Source of the DNA: Rallus limicola
Taxonomy: Eukaryota > Chordata > Aves > Gruiformes > Rallidae
NCBI GenBank assembly: GCA_022605955.1
Contig: JAKCOZ010000005.1
Coordinates: 43,328,950 to 43,392,949 of the forward strand
Reading direction: 5' to 3'
Length of the DNA: 64,000 nt
Below are positions 13,043 through 26,059 of this stretch, one piece after another; the stretch's first letter is position 1; the number at the start of each line of letters is the position of its first letter. The notes beneath the pieces were generated by a model. The model worked only from the letters and a program-made list of their open reading frames with translations. It had not been told where the DNA came from and searched no databases. A program made the position numbers and the translations under genes.

Positions 13043-16000
13043 GATAGTTCAATATTTTTATAAATAAAGCCTGCTGCTCTGTTCCAGGGCAGGCTGCACA
13101 CAGGGCTTGGCACTGGTGGAGCTGCCTCCTTGCTGGAAACAGCACCTCCCATCAATCCAGGTCAGCCACCCAAACTATGGGAGGGTAAGGAGATCTCACA
13201 AAATCTTTCCATAATGTCCCCAGCAGTAATCTTTAGGTAATGCCTTAGAACGAGTGTGGGGCTTTTGAGGCACCAGGACTCTGCTTAGGAAACTAAACAT
13301 CCAGCTCAAGGTTCAGGTCCCACTTCATAGGCTTTTACTGGCTAAATAGTGCTAAATAACTGACCTGGGACATTGCATAATCAAACCTGTGTTTCTCAGT
13401 TCCCGATAGCGTGTTCCTCACAGGAGGCACTGTACTGTCACATGGGATTGAAAACCCCTCTCAACCTGCCAAGTCACCAGCAGAGAGAAACATAATACCA
13501 TTGCTCAAAACAGCATAATCCCACCTTCATACTGATGTGACTGTCCTGAAAGTCACATGGAGATGTAGACCCATGGTGCCAAGTACCTGAGCAGGCACTT
13601 GCTAGTGAGAGGCTTGTGTCTGGCCCCCCATAAGGTGGGGGGCTCTTCATCTAAAGCACAGAACAGTGGGCTGGATAAGACTGGGCTTCTCACTGGACTG
13701 ACCCTAGATGATGTTTTGTATGAAAAATGCCTTCTGATCACACTGAGGATGAGATAAATATCAGCTGGTACCACAGCCTCATGTCTTGTCAGTCCACTGG
13801 AAAACAAATAGCAATTTCTTCCTCTTTCAGGAAAGTGTGATATAGCAATTCATTGGCCCAGTCACCCCAGTACCTGCTAAGTTCCCTATTTCGGATTTTT
13901 AAATTATTCTCTGATAATATAGTTGCTATTTACAGTTCTGTTGTATAGTTAAGACGCAGAATAAATCAGTGTCCCTGTGGGCTGTACAGATATAAAAGAA
14001 CTCCAAACCCAAGAACTACTAAAACACCCCATCTGTGCTCATTTGGAGAAGGACATCAGTTTTCCTTTGGTGTTGAAGGTTCAGTTCAATAGTATTTTGA
14101 AACTGGTATTTTTTGCCAAATAGGAATTATCAAAGCTCAGTTCATAGCTTACAAACATTTAAAAGATATCCCCTTTATAAAAACCTACTGCACAACCAAC
14201 CCAGGACAAAGTCAGAACAACAACCGACAGCAGACTAAGTTGTACAGTGACATAAGGAAGAAATTTGGGATGTGCTTAAAGGCCTGAGGAAGGCAAGTGG
14301 TTTTATTGCTGATGTGTTAAAAGAAATGATTGAAGAACAGTTTTGCATGTGAAAACTTGACCCCAGTAACTCTGTTCAGATCAGTCAGCTGAGGGGGGCA
14401 GCATGCTCTGCTGACAGGAGGGACAGACAGCTCTGCAAGGTTTCATTTACTGTGGCTATCTTATGTGATTATCTTCACAGGAACTTAAAAAGAAGGATTT
14501 GGAGGTGTCTGGGTACATCCCACCTGTTCTGGCTGTATCTGCCAGTCTCTTGGCACCTTTTCTTTCCTCTGAACGTCCTTGCGCAAGACTGACACGTGGG
14601 TCTCACCTCCCACATTTATCACTGTGGATAAAGCCAGCTTTGTGCAGATGAAAGGGCAAAGCATCAGTCACAGGGAAAAGGCTGTCATGTACCCGTCCTG
14701 GGCTGAATCTTGTTAACAGAACCACTGCTATTAGGCACTGCTAATGCTGAAACTGCTTCTGGATGAAAACACTTTCCAAAAATGTGGGTCTTGATAGAAA
14801 GTATAACTGAATTTTGAGATATTAGAACAGATATACAAATACCTTAAAAAAGAAGGGGTTTTAGATTAGAGTTCCACTTTTCTCACTGTATCCTTTGGCT
14901 TTCCTAGAGGCTTCTCCTCTTCCCCCTGGGAGCAACATTGGGACCTCCCAAGGTGAGGAGGTTGAGGGGTCTTCTTGGGATCCCAGCCATAAGATGAGAA
15001 TGACAACTGCAGATGTAAAATGTGACTTTCAAGAGTCATTACAACTCCTCTTTTGACTGCAGCCTTTCACATTTTGGAAATTAAGTCATAATTTCTTCAC
15101 TGAATGAAACATTTCCATATAATGAATAATTTCCCTTGCTTTTCCTCTCTTACCAAAATGCCTCAAAGAATTTCAACTAAACTGTGCATGTAATTTTTGT
15201 TTCCTTATTCTTCTCTTTTGGCCACCCTGAGTCCTTTTTCCATAAGAAAATCAAATATTTGGGGTCACTGTAGTCTTTGTTTCTGTGTTAGGGCAATGAA
15301 GGCAGAATGGTGCCCACACTGGACTTGGTTGCTCTGGCATAAATCAAAAGCCCTGACAATTACATGGACAAATCCTCAGAAACATCTCATTCCTCCTCTT
15401 TGCACCTTTGTTCAGCCTGTGCAGAGTGTAAAATGCAACCAAACAGCACTGGCCCCAAGCAGCTCTGGGCACAGGGCAGTGGTAAGCAAGTGCTGTTATT
15501 CCTCACCTGTGGTTCCTCAACATCTTCTTCCACCTCCTATGGAGATTTCTGCCTTCAGCTGCTTATCTTTGCCCAAAGCATGGACAGGCCCTTGACCATA
15601 GATCATCTCACCTGTACTGCAGAGGGATGATCAGACTCCCAGCCCTCTGTTCCACTTCCCAAACAGGCACGCCCCAGCAGGAGAGGTGATTCTGAAGCCC
15701 ATACCCACCATGTTAAACTGCTCCTCCCACCCAAAAAAAAAAAAAAAAAAAAAAAGATACACAGCATGTGCATTTGCCACTGGAGCAATTCAAAGGAGGT
15801 TCAGTAGAACTGCAAAGAAGACCCACTACCTGATCCATCACTGGTCACAGTCAGCTTAGAACCATAGATTTTTCCAGCAGCCAGACAGAATATCTAGAGA
15901 GAAAGTAAATGTGACCCTACTGAGGCTTTTGGATGTTTACTTGGCACGAGAAAGGGAGGAAAGAGGAGAGAGGGATACGGAGGACAGAACCATCTGGATC

Positions 16001-19000
16001 TTGAACTTACGACTGGCCTCTCTGCAGGGAACAAACAGCTTTGCCAGGAACACAGAAAAGACCTTGCTCGGCATCAAAATTTCACATCTCAGGCAATAGA
16101 AGAAAGCAGTAACCACAGCTTGGGCAGCTCAGCTTATCTGACTTGCCCTATTTTGATCTCCTTTCCCCAAAACAGCATTGTGCAAGCAGCTTCTCAGTTT
16201 CTGCTTTCTACATGAAGGGGCTATTTCTCCTTTAATGGATTATTGACAGAAACTGGTAAGCCTGAAATCTCCAAACTGCTTTATGATGGGAAAAGACACA
16301 AGCTAAAAGAAGAATCAGGCTTTTCTGGGCTCTAGCAATGCTGTTTGTTTTCAGTGTGGGCCTCAGGAGGATGGCAAGGTTATTTGTAGAAAGTTGTGTT
16401 AACACTGTATAGGTTCCCTTCCATGCCACAGCTACTGAGCCCATTCCCAGAATTAGCCATGTGTTACAATGAGCAGTAGCTGTGCTCCACATTGATACAC
16501 ACAGATCAATAGATGTCTGAATTGAAGTCTGCAACAATGCTATTATAAAACCACTGTTTGAATGCTGGCTTTACCAGTTTAGCAAAATGGGGACCAGTAC
16601 CATTCCAGATGGGTTACATCTGGATGGAGGCTTTGAACAGTCTCTTTTCCCCAAAAGACAAGAGGATTGTTGTGATCAAAGATGTAGTCTTCCCTTCCCT
16701 ATTTAACTTGCATGGTTCAGTTTAGGATATATTGGTGAGTTGGGATACATTGGGATAAAGATGCACAATGCAGAAACTTCTTAAGTGCTTCTTAAATCAC
16801 ATAGGGATCCATATTTCAGCCGAATGTACTTATCGCCTTGTATAGCAGAAGTAATTGTGCTGACTTAGAGCTGCTGATTTAGAGAGCTAATTGACTCTGG
16901 TCGCTTTTAAACCTTATTACACAAACTGAGTAATAACTACAAGTTAAAAAAATATCTTAGGTTCAAAAATATTAAGTGTTCACAGTCTTTGTCAGCAATT
17001 GTGCAACAGCACAGAAATGTAAAAAGAATATTAACAGCACTAAGGCTAATCCACACTCCCAAAAATCTGTAGCAGCTTTGTGGTTAAGACACTTGCAGCA
17101 ACCTGGCTGCGAGCAGTGGTAAGTTCACACCGCTGCCTTGGAAGCCTGCCTTCCTTAGTGAAACTGGTCACAGGAAGAGCACTCCTCCATCCAGGCAGTG
17201 GCATTGCCAGCTTCCAATGTGCCCAGAATAGCTAGGTGGAGATATGTCTTTTGGATATACCAGAGAAGTAGATTGCTTTTAAATTTAATATCCCCCATAT
17301 TTATAACAGGCATGGCTGGATTGCTTGACTCTCTAGGATTCTCATATTTCTGCAACCTTCCTATGTTTCAGTAATCTCACAAAAAGGTTGTTGCACTCTT
17401 GAACCAGCCTTTCCCAGATTGCAGCGTGAGACTGAGTGAAGAAGTGGGAATGCCTAAATCATTGTTTGCTGAAAAATGGGAGAATTTGTCAGGCTCAAGC
17501 AGATGCTGTAGTTGCTCTATTTGTTTCACACTTTTATAGCCTGGTTTCTGGGTTGGGTTTCTGTTACCATCAGTTTTGAGCAAGACCAAGAAACTAAACC
17601 CAGGAGAAAGCAGGTGCTGTGGGCAGCATGCTCTGCTGTCTTTGGTGGCTGTGCCCAGGGCCCCAGAGGGACATGGGGGCTTGGCTGAAGAGCCCAACCT
17701 TACAGCTTTTCCTGGGCTTGTACTTTTGCAGGTACCAAGAGCTCTTGAGCCAACTGGGATCCAGCTGTTTCAGCTTCTTGGGGGAAGCCCAGCAGCAGGT
17801 GGCAGTGGCACCTCTGGATTGTGCTGTAGATGCCCACCCTCAGGGCGTGTTTGGCAAACAGCCCCATTGCATCCACCCAAACTCCCATGGTGCTACTGCT
17901 GTCCATGTGAGAACTGCATGCAGCTAATCAGTGCAAATGGAGAGCTGGTCTCGGCCTGTGCGACCATCACAATTGGGAGTCTATAGAGTGTAGGTACGAA
18001 TGAGTGAAACATCTGAGTGAGATTTCCTTAAAAGAGAAACCCACAAGAGGTGCCTGCTGAGGCAATTAATTATCAAAAGTGTGGAGAGTTAAAATATCCT
18101 TGCTTAAGTCAGGCGGCACATGGGGGAAGCAATCCAGACCTGATATGTCTGGACATATTTGGAACAGTAACAGGGGTTTGTTCTTCTGGTTATGAAACAC
18201 TGGTCCTCACTGTTAAGACGCACATCTATCTGCTTGCTTCACACCACCATTTTACCTAGACATTTTCCAGCTTACTTTGCCCTGCTCTGCTAGGGTAGAC
18301 TTAAAGGACAACTGTGATAATCTTCATCTCCAGGACTGAACACACACAAATCAAAATGAGCGCACAAGTACAAAAGGGATGCAAAATACTGAGGATGTAA
18401 GCGAGGCTGAAGTATAGCCTCTTCTTCTGACTGCTTTGTGTTCTTTGTTGCTGAGATAAATGAGTTACCAAAACCAGAGTAAGTCTGGGCAAGTGAAAGG
18501 GGAAATGCAAATATCCAATGCTAATAATTTCACCCACAAACTACAAAGAGGAACATTTACAGATACATAAAGTTAGCCTGTAACACCTCTTGCTGAAGCT
18601 AAGCAGAGTATATTGAATCGATGGCTCATACTGTGGTCACAGTTCCTTATGCTTCCCACCCAGGTGCCTTCTTTGCATAGGCCCAGGTGTGGACCCTGGA
18701 GAGGGGTGGATGCACGAGGTTAGGCTCGGTTCAGCTCAGCCCACTGTTGCTCAGCTAACCTCAGCCTTCCTCTTGCTTTGCAAGTGCGTCTGTGCCATCT
18801 AGCGTCTGTTCTGTCTCCCTACCAAAATGTCTCACGTTGTGACAAAGGCATGCTGGAAAGTAATGCGTTGGATAATAACTTTAATAATAACTGCTAATAA
18901 CTTTAGCTGGGTAAAGATATATCTGAGATGGAAGACGCACAAACTCCATAGCCACACAGTCATCCACACCAGTGAGAGATGAACACGGGTGAGTTGTTCT

Positions 19001-22000
19001 TTCTGCCTTTTCCTGTTGCCTGTGAAAAAGGAAGTGCTGCGGTTTTGCCCTCTGGGAACTAAGCAATGAGATTCAACTCAGAAGGCGTTGAAAACTCCCT
19101 CAATGTCTTTTTAAGTGCTTCAAAGCACTTGGATGTTTCCCTCTGGAGAGAAAACACAAAGATCCATTAAAATGGATGTTAGAGTTGTTATTCCAGAGGT
19201 AAATCAGGCATGAAGTGCCTTGATATTGTTTGCCTTTTCTCTAATATGCCCCTACTTAATCACAGCTTTCATAAGCCTCTGTTCAGACAGGTCTGAGGGA
19301 GCAAGGTGGTCTCTGATGACCATGAAACCTTTACTCACCTGTTGGCAGAAAACTGAGTATCTTCAGCACAAGATGCCAGAACTATCCATGACCAGGAGAG
19401 TGAAAAGCAAAAAAACCCTAACTTCAGTGCTGGTGGTTCCTGCTGTAGCAGAGAAATTTGTAAGGATCATCTTGATGGTTTGATCTAAAAGGTTATTAGA
19501 GTCCACAACACAGGAAGTATAAACAAAAACCCACAGCAACTCCAAATAACCATTCAAGTCCCCCAAATTCTTCAATTAGCCTGAATTTTACTGTAACTGT
19601 TTAAGCAACTCATCTGATTCTTGAATAGAAGCAACAGAGCATTTTTTTCTGATGTTGCAGCTGTACAGCCTTCAGAAGACACATAAAGGCTTGAGGATTA
19701 TGTATCTTGAGAAGTCCTTCTCTGATGTTCGCAGGAAAAATATGGAGCCTGCTGCCTCCTGCAAGAGACAGGATGCTGGCCTAGGCAGGCCTTTGATCTG
19801 GCTAGACAAGCTTCAGCCCTGCCTAACTTATGCAGAACAGGAGAGTCACTTGCTAAGTAAAACTCCTGCCAAAAGAACTGACATTTTGAAGCCACACTAA
19901 AAAGCCTACCAAAGTTGCTACATGCAACAGCCTGAAACACTTTACTGCCATGTGATGCTTTTAGCAGGGCTGAAAGAGCCACCCAGAGAGTCCAGCCAGG
20001 CTGCTGGCTTTAAGGAAGGAGCAGCTAAACAGATCTTTGGTGTGATGAGGGAGGTGCAGCAGAGATGCTAGAGATGCTGGAGATGACCACTCCCACCTGA
20101 TGTGCCTCCAGGTGATGCTGCAGGTGGTTTGGGAACAGCCAGATAGACTTGTTCCTTGTCCAGAAATTCTGCCTAGGGAAGTGAGGTGGGAATGTGGGAT
20201 GGTAATTACAGCCAGTGGTGAGTGATACAAGATGCTGAAGCAGAATTGAGAGGAGAGCAAGGTTCTTTCTTTCATCTTACTGTGTTTTGGAGGGGGTAGG
20301 ATTACACAAGGAGAATAACCACTGTTGCTGCAGCAGCATCACTCCAGTGAAGTTTTGTACCTGGGACAACACACTATTTCCATCAGAGACATCTGCATGA
20401 AACTAGTACTGGAGTTAATCACTGTAGTAGCTTATCCCTCCACTGCAATGTGCTGTGCACTTTATAATCCAACAGCAAAGTGAATTTGTTTACTTAAAAT
20501 TCAGTGCTGGCTAGGGAAAAATGTACTATCAGATTTGCCAGGGTGAAAAAAGCCATTGGCTAACGCAGAGAGAAGATCGACATACTTCTCACAGCAGCCT
20601 TCTGAGTGCGAAGGTTTCCTCCCAGAACATGAGAAAAGTTTTTGAACGATCATGGCATTTTTGTGCAAGGAGCAAACACAATGCCTGATAGTCACCATTC
20701 GCCAGATAAAGCCAGAATCTTTTCATGTTTTAATTGGGAAAGATGCTTGTCTATCCCACAGACACAATGCAGCCTGCTGAACTCCCGGGGTTTTAAAATG
20801 ACAGACAATTTGACAACTGAACAGGCTCAGGCTTACAGGACTTGGACGGTCTTTTGCTCGATGCTTGTTAAGCAACCAGCACGCAGGAACCCAGTCTGCA
20901 CCTGGCAGTTCTGGCTATATTAACACTATTGGAGCAGCAACTAATGAGAGCTGTCAGGAATTGGCAAGCACTGCTTGTGAAGCTGTCACTCGAATCCAGT
21001 TTCCACTCCCCAACACTCTAAGGTATTTAATCAATATTTCTAAATGAGTGTTTACTTTTCACATTAACTCATCTGAAAAGTTATGCTGATAGCTTAAAAA
21101 CAAAGCAGAGGAGAACATGTAGTTCTAGCTCCAAGGTCACAGGAATTGCTTTTCTTGAACTCCCTCCTGCTTAACTCCTCCGCTTTGGCCATTTGGTAGA
21201 GCAAAGCACATTTACTAGCCCCATGAGTACCTGTGTATTAGTCCTCTGTTGGGAAAACAATGTTGCGTATTCAAGAGCCTGATTTGCTTTTCAGAGCATA
21301 TAAAATGGTCACAAATACGAGTACACTAAAGAGCAGGAAAGATTATTTATAGCATTGTTTGCCCAGCAGTGGAACCAGTGCCTCATGGCTGTTTGTTCTT
21401 GCATGGTAACGCAGCTATGGAAGGCTGCAATTCATCGTGAACCAAGTTCTGGTTTCACCCTCCGCATAGGAGGAACAGTTTAATTAAAAGACAGGAATAA
21501 CAAAGATAACTTCCATTGACATACAGTAGATGAACCTTTCTCAGTCAGGACGACATGGTACAAGAGGCAGTTTTCCCATTCTAGGTTTTTGGTCTGTTGT
21601 TTGGGGTTGTTTTTTTTAGATAATGAGGCATTGCAGTGTAATGAAGTATTATGGAAAATGCAAACACTTCTTCATTGCAAGCAGAAAGCCGCCCTGGGCT
21701 ATTGGTAACACTCGGGCTGTTGTGTACAGAAGAGTGCTGGTAGAAATGATGGTAGTCCTTTCTAATAAATCAGTTCCTGATAAATGTTTCTCAATGACTA
21801 TTTTTGTGTTGTTGTTGATCATATTTTAATTAGAAAAAGACATCACAGAATTTCTACTTGATAAAGGTGTCCCTGTTTTTATGCTCCAAATATTATTGCC
21901 TTTTTTTTTCCACTAATGAATGAATGTAATTTTTGTTGTGGTTGGGTGGGAAATATGAAGAAGAATGATAAGTCAGTATGAGCTATCTTGTTTCAGGGCT

Positions 22001-22519
22001 AAAAGGAAGGTGCATTTCTTTTGCTAAGATTTAGTTGATATTGAACATTGAGTTTTCCTTGCTGCTTTTGAAATGTGTGACAAGAGTTTTTTCCAGCTCT
22101 CATTTCTTTATCATTCGGTAAACATATACTTCATCTCTCTTATGAATGAGACACACAACTCCGGGGGGGGGGAATGGGATGGGGGACAGGGATGGGACAG
22201 AAACTAATGACCATACTTCTTTCTTATGTAAGTATATGTAGTTGTATTAGCTAAAAGATAGGTTACATTGTGTAAATGTATATACATATATACACTTGAA
22301 TGATGTACTAGAAAATAAAGAAGAAATATAGTGAGAAATATTTCTGCTAACTTAATTCTCACTAATTTTTTAACTTCACAAGAAAAGTGAGGTCATCTCA
22401 GAACTCAGAGGATGGAAATCTTGGGCCAGCTTGAAACAATCTGAAATGAGTGCATCTTGTACCTTATAGCACTTTTATTATCAGTACTGGTACAGAAGCC
22501 TAATAGGGTTATATTCCTG
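13043..22519. other. Intergenic, no exon recognised
   Basis: No coding exon of a known family was recognised. The stretch contains a 23-base poly-A run (15733-15755) and a poly-G run near 22163-22172. The last exon of OTUB2, which I expect near DDX24 from the human gene order, would leave a long open frame and is not visible on either strand. Confidence 0.5.
15733..15755. repeat. Poly-A run (23 bases)
   Basis: An uninterrupted run of A on the plus strand. It may be a simple microsatellite or the tail of an unrecognised retrocopy. The flanks showed no recognisable source sequence. Confidence 0.9.
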
Positions 22520-22660
22520 TGTTATAGAAGAAATTCGATTAACCATTCTTCTCTCCAGATAGACAGGCTCATTTAGCATTATGGCTTAGCACCAGTAGCT
22601 GAAGCAGTTGAAGCCCTAGGCCACAAGAGCTGACCGAGAGTAATTTTTTTGATAAAACTA
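22520..22660 (+). repeat. Left copy of direct repeat bounding the retrovirus
   Basis: This copy aligns with 27205-27345. Both contain GTAGCTGAAG, AGGCCACAAGA and TTTTTGATAAAACTA in the same order and spacing, with scattered differences. It is the candidate 5' LTR remnant. However, a gag-like frame follows after only about 40 bases, leaving no room for a normal primer-binding site and leader. Either those are deleted or the repeat is not a complete LTR. Confidence 0.65.
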
Positions 22661-22697
22661 ATGCTAAAATAAAATCAATGTCACCAAAGGAATACAG

Positions 22698-22894
22698 AAA
22701 AAGAGATTAGTAGATTTATGCCAAGAGGACTGGCCACTCCTTACACAAGAGGGCAATCCAACTGAAAGGTGGCTACTGCAAGGAAACTTTGACCAACAGG
22801 AATTAATCTTCCTGTGTCAACATTTGGAAGACAGGTTCCCTGGACGAATGGATTATTGGTATGTATGGGATAGTAGGGTATTTGCTGGGTGAAA
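22698..22894 (+). pseudogene. gag remnant, matrix-like
   Basis: An open stretch of about 65 codons has the composition of a retroviral matrix region, with several tryptophans and the phrase LCQEDWPLL. It ends at a stop codon near 22892. It sits directly upstream of the capsid-like remnant. The assignment rests on position and general resemblance only. Confidence 0.45.
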
Positions 22895-23048
22895 AGAAAA
22901 GCCTAGAAAGAAATTCCTTTAGAAATACCGTGAGCATATAATCTCCTAAAATGCTTGTGGAATCTGTTCCACCCTGTGCTCTGCTCTCTACTTTGACTCC
23001 TCTATTCCTACACCTCACATCTACTCGTATTTTCTGGACCCCTCACAG

Positions 23049-23306
23049 ATGGTACGAGTACCAGGGACAGCTATGCCTGGCCAAGGTGGGGTGCCCCAAG
23101 TAGCCAATACAAGGATGGTGTCCTCGTTATGTGATTACTTGGAGTCAACAGACCCCAAACTTAGAGAGGACCCAGAAAAAGCATTACAAATCATGAAGGG
23201 CATAGTATGGGCATATGACCCTACCTGGGGAGATGTGCAGGTGCTCCTTGAAGTCCTATTCACCCCAGACAAGCACCACACAATCATTGATGTGAACCAT
23301 TGCTGA
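23049..23306 (+). pseudogene. gag remnant, capsid-like
   Basis: This is an open frame of 85 codons. The segment around DPTWGDVQVLLEVLF resembles the C-terminal half of gammaretroviral capsid proteins, which carry a similar PTW...LL pattern. A stop follows at 23304. Further gag-like codons continue to about 23480 with additional stops. It is non-functional. Confidence 0.6.
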
Positions 23307-23779
23307 ACAGAACAAGTGGGAGATGCAGCTGCCTGGGCAGCCTGGCCAACTGTGGATCCCAGACGGAATCATAATGTAGATGCAGACTACAGGCAATTAC
23401 AATAAGCCAGACAAGGCTTTGAAGGGGCTCTATGTCTGGTAGGACAAAAACCTGCAAACTGGTCTAAAATAAGGGACTGTCAATAGAAGCCTGAAGAACA
23501 CTTCTCAGTTTTTTCTTTAGGTTATTTAAACAAGTCAGAATGTTTGGAAGAGGAACAGACCCTGAAGCAGAAGCTAGTAGATGTCAAATGGTCTCTACTT
23601 CTGTGAACCAAACAGCTCTGGATATTACAAATATTTTTCTAAAGACATTCCAGAGAAATTGGATGAGGTAGTGTGTTTGTCTATGTTTATATACAAAGGT
23701 CAAGATGAGGAAAGGGTTAAAGAAAAATGTCAGAGGAAAGCATGTTTGTGGCTGTACTGAGGGAAGGATTTAGAGAAAG

Positions 23780-23905
23780 TAGAGGGAGAGGCCAAGGAAG
23801 AGTCAGAGACAGTGGATGGAATCAGAGTGAACATGATTTCCATCAGGGAGCTAATAACTGTTGGAGGCACTGGAAATAGGAATGTCCTGTGAGGCGAGGA
23901 GGGCC
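23780..23905 (+). pseudogene. gag remnant, nucleocapsid-like
   Basis: An Arg/Gly-rich stretch (RGRGQGRVRD) is followed by a Cys/His segment containing CWRHWK, a stop, then ECP. This recalls a decayed CCHC zinc knuckle, with at least one knuckle cysteine replaced. Its position between the capsid-like and protease-like parts supports the call. Confidence 0.4.
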
Positions 23906-24039
23906 CTGGGGACCTGGATTTCAAAGCAATCAGATGAATATTGCCAAACAGCAACAACAGGAGGAGTGAGACAGACACATCTTGGGGTATATATGGGTTT
24001 TGGAGTAGTAAACTGAGTCATAAGGGTCACATTGTGGGA

Positions 24040-24110
24040 AAAAAGGGAAAACAAGGAAATACCAGTCCTAGTGGACACAGGAGCCACCATATCACTTTTA
24101 AATTTCAAGC
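24040..24110 (+). pseudogene. Retroviral protease remnant
   Basis: The codons at 24071-24094 read VDTGATIS, the active-site motif of retroviral aspartic proteases (catalytic Asp within DTGA). Hydrophobic residues precede it, as in functional enzymes. The surrounding frame is open only briefly. Confidence 0.65.
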
Positions 24111-24836
24111 CTAAAGGTTGAAATATACTCCAACTTGTAAGAGTACTGGGTCAAGGAATTGTGGCAAAAAGGAACACTCCCTTTGCCAGCCAGTGTTGCT
24201 ACAGGTAGGTAGCCAGGGGGTGTGGGAAGAGTTGTGTTTGCAGAAGAAACATTTATGTTTGTTGGGTTGAGATTTTTGGTAATCCCTAATGCCCACATCT
24301 GTCTGTCCCCAGAGAGGATAGAACTGATAGTAGCAGGGGACTGTCTCACTGCTGAAAACTTGCTCAAAATTCCTGGTGTTCCATCTGAACTTAAGAACCT
24401 TTCAAATTGTGGAGCTCCTCCAGAAATGGACAGGGTTTTGTTTGGTCTCCATAACAACAAAGGGAGGAAAGCCCATACAAATCACATGGTATCAAATTCC
24501 TAAGGAAGCAAAAAAAGTATTCAGAAACAAACTGACCAATATCTGGAAAAGGGTGTTTATGATAATGCAACTCCCCATATAAAAACCCTATTTTACTTGT
24601 GAGCAAAAATAGGTTAGACAAAGAAGGAGATCCAGAATATTGGTTTGTACAGGATCAAAATCAACATGTGATTGTACCTTATCTGGTGGTTCTGGACCCA
24701 CCAAAAGTATAATTACAATTTCACACCATCAGTAAAATCCTTCATCAATTTAACAGCCGCATTTTTAATATTCTTACAGCAGAATACAGGCAGCATTTGC
24801 TTGCATTTACATGGAAAGGCCTAACTAACAACTACT

Positions 24837-25226
24837 GTGGACCTGCTTGCCTCAAGGGTTCACTGGGTCTCCTGGATATTCTCCCATTCTCTTAAAGATG
24901 ACGTGAAAGATATTTTATTACCTGGAGGTTCTGTACCTGCACAATATGTAGATGATTTGCTACTTGCCACAAAGACATATGAAGATTGCTTGAAAGATGC
25001 TATTTGTCTATGTACAGAGAAAGGTCACTGTACAGCTCTTTCTAAGCTTCAGCTGTATCAGCAGGTAGTAAAAAAGATGAGGATTTATATCAAAAGAAGG
25101 ACAAAGATCGGTAGACCCAAAACAGGTCCAGACTATCCTAGAAATACCTTGATCAGTAACAAGCAAACTGTGAAGATTTTTAAGTGCACTCGGGTACTGC
25201 AGACTCTGGATACTGGGGCTAGGTGA
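24837..25226 (+). pseudogene. pol remnant, reverse transcriptase
   Basis: A frame of 129 codons contains AQYVDDLLLAT. The YVDD catalytic motif is at 24945-24956 and supplies two of the catalytic aspartates. The sequence between protease and this point, which should encode the fingers and first palm part, is shortened and broken. The frame ends at a stop near 25224. RT-like codons then continue toward RNase H with further frame changes. Confidence 0.85.
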
Positions 25227-25689
25227 GTTAGGTAACCCAGTGACAGAAACTACCTAGTGGAGTCTGTATGTTGGGGTCCAGAAAGAGAAAAGACTTTCCA
25301 AACTATAAAAGGAGCTTTAGCTTCAGCACTGGGATTGTGGGATTACTGCAAGCCCTTAGAACTATTTGTGGGTGAGAACAGAGGAGTAGCCAGCAGAGTC
25401 ATTACTCAAAGGCTGGGTCCACACTGCTGCCTTGTGGCTCAGTGCTCAACAACCACATCTCACAGGAAGTGGAACTGAATCTTAAGCAACACGCTACACA
25501 AACATTGTCCCCACAAAGAATGCATTGCTACCAATTAACGACTTTGAACAGAGATAATATTACTTTTGAAAGATGTAACATTTTCAATCCAGTAACTTTA
25601 CTGCCTATTCCTTCCCCTGGGGAGCTGCATAACGATTGTCTTAAAGTGGTCCAGCTGTCTACGGGAAGATCTGCAGGATCAACCTCTAG

Positions 25690-25965
25690 AGAACTCTCAT
25701 GTATCCCTTCACTGATGGATCTTCATACTCTGTGAATGTAAATTGACACGCAGGCTATGCAGTGGTGAGAAACTTACAGGTACTTGAAGCAGAATCTCTA
25801 CAACCTGTGGTGAGGGCCCAAGGGGCTGAATTAACTGCATTAGCAAGACCGACCTGGTGGGGACGCAATCAGTGGGTAACTATTTTACTGATTCTAAATA
25901 TGCTTTTGGAGTATGTTATGCAACACTTGCACCATGGAAAGAGTGAAGGCTCCTTACCTTAGCGG
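25690..25965 (+). pseudogene. pol remnant, RNase H
   Basis: FTDGSS (25708-25725) carries the first catalytic aspartate of retroviral RNase H. GYAVV and AQGAELTAL follow at the expected spacing and supply the catalytic Glu region. A stop lies between these blocks. A frame change precedes a DSKYAFG-like block near 25890. No integrase-like zinc-binding or DDE segment was found downstream. Confidence 0.75.
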
Positions 25966-26059
25966 GAAAGAGTATTTCTAATGGAACTGAAATCTGAATG
26001 GTGTTGGAAGCTATTAAGCTAATAAAATGCCCTTAACTCAGACCAGGTATCAGGATTGG

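Noticed and set aside
17576..17986. 136-codon plus-strand frame
   Set aside because: Two other open frames overlap it on both strands, the composition is unremarkable, and no family or splice signals were recognised.
18000..18021. ATG followed by SETS codons, like the start of OTUB2
   Set aside because: A stop follows after six codons, there is no donor, and the resemblance is five residues only. Chance.
22250..22300. TATACATATATACA palindromic sequence as a possible regulatory site
   Set aside because: Plain AT microsatellite-like sequence, common in AT-rich DNA.
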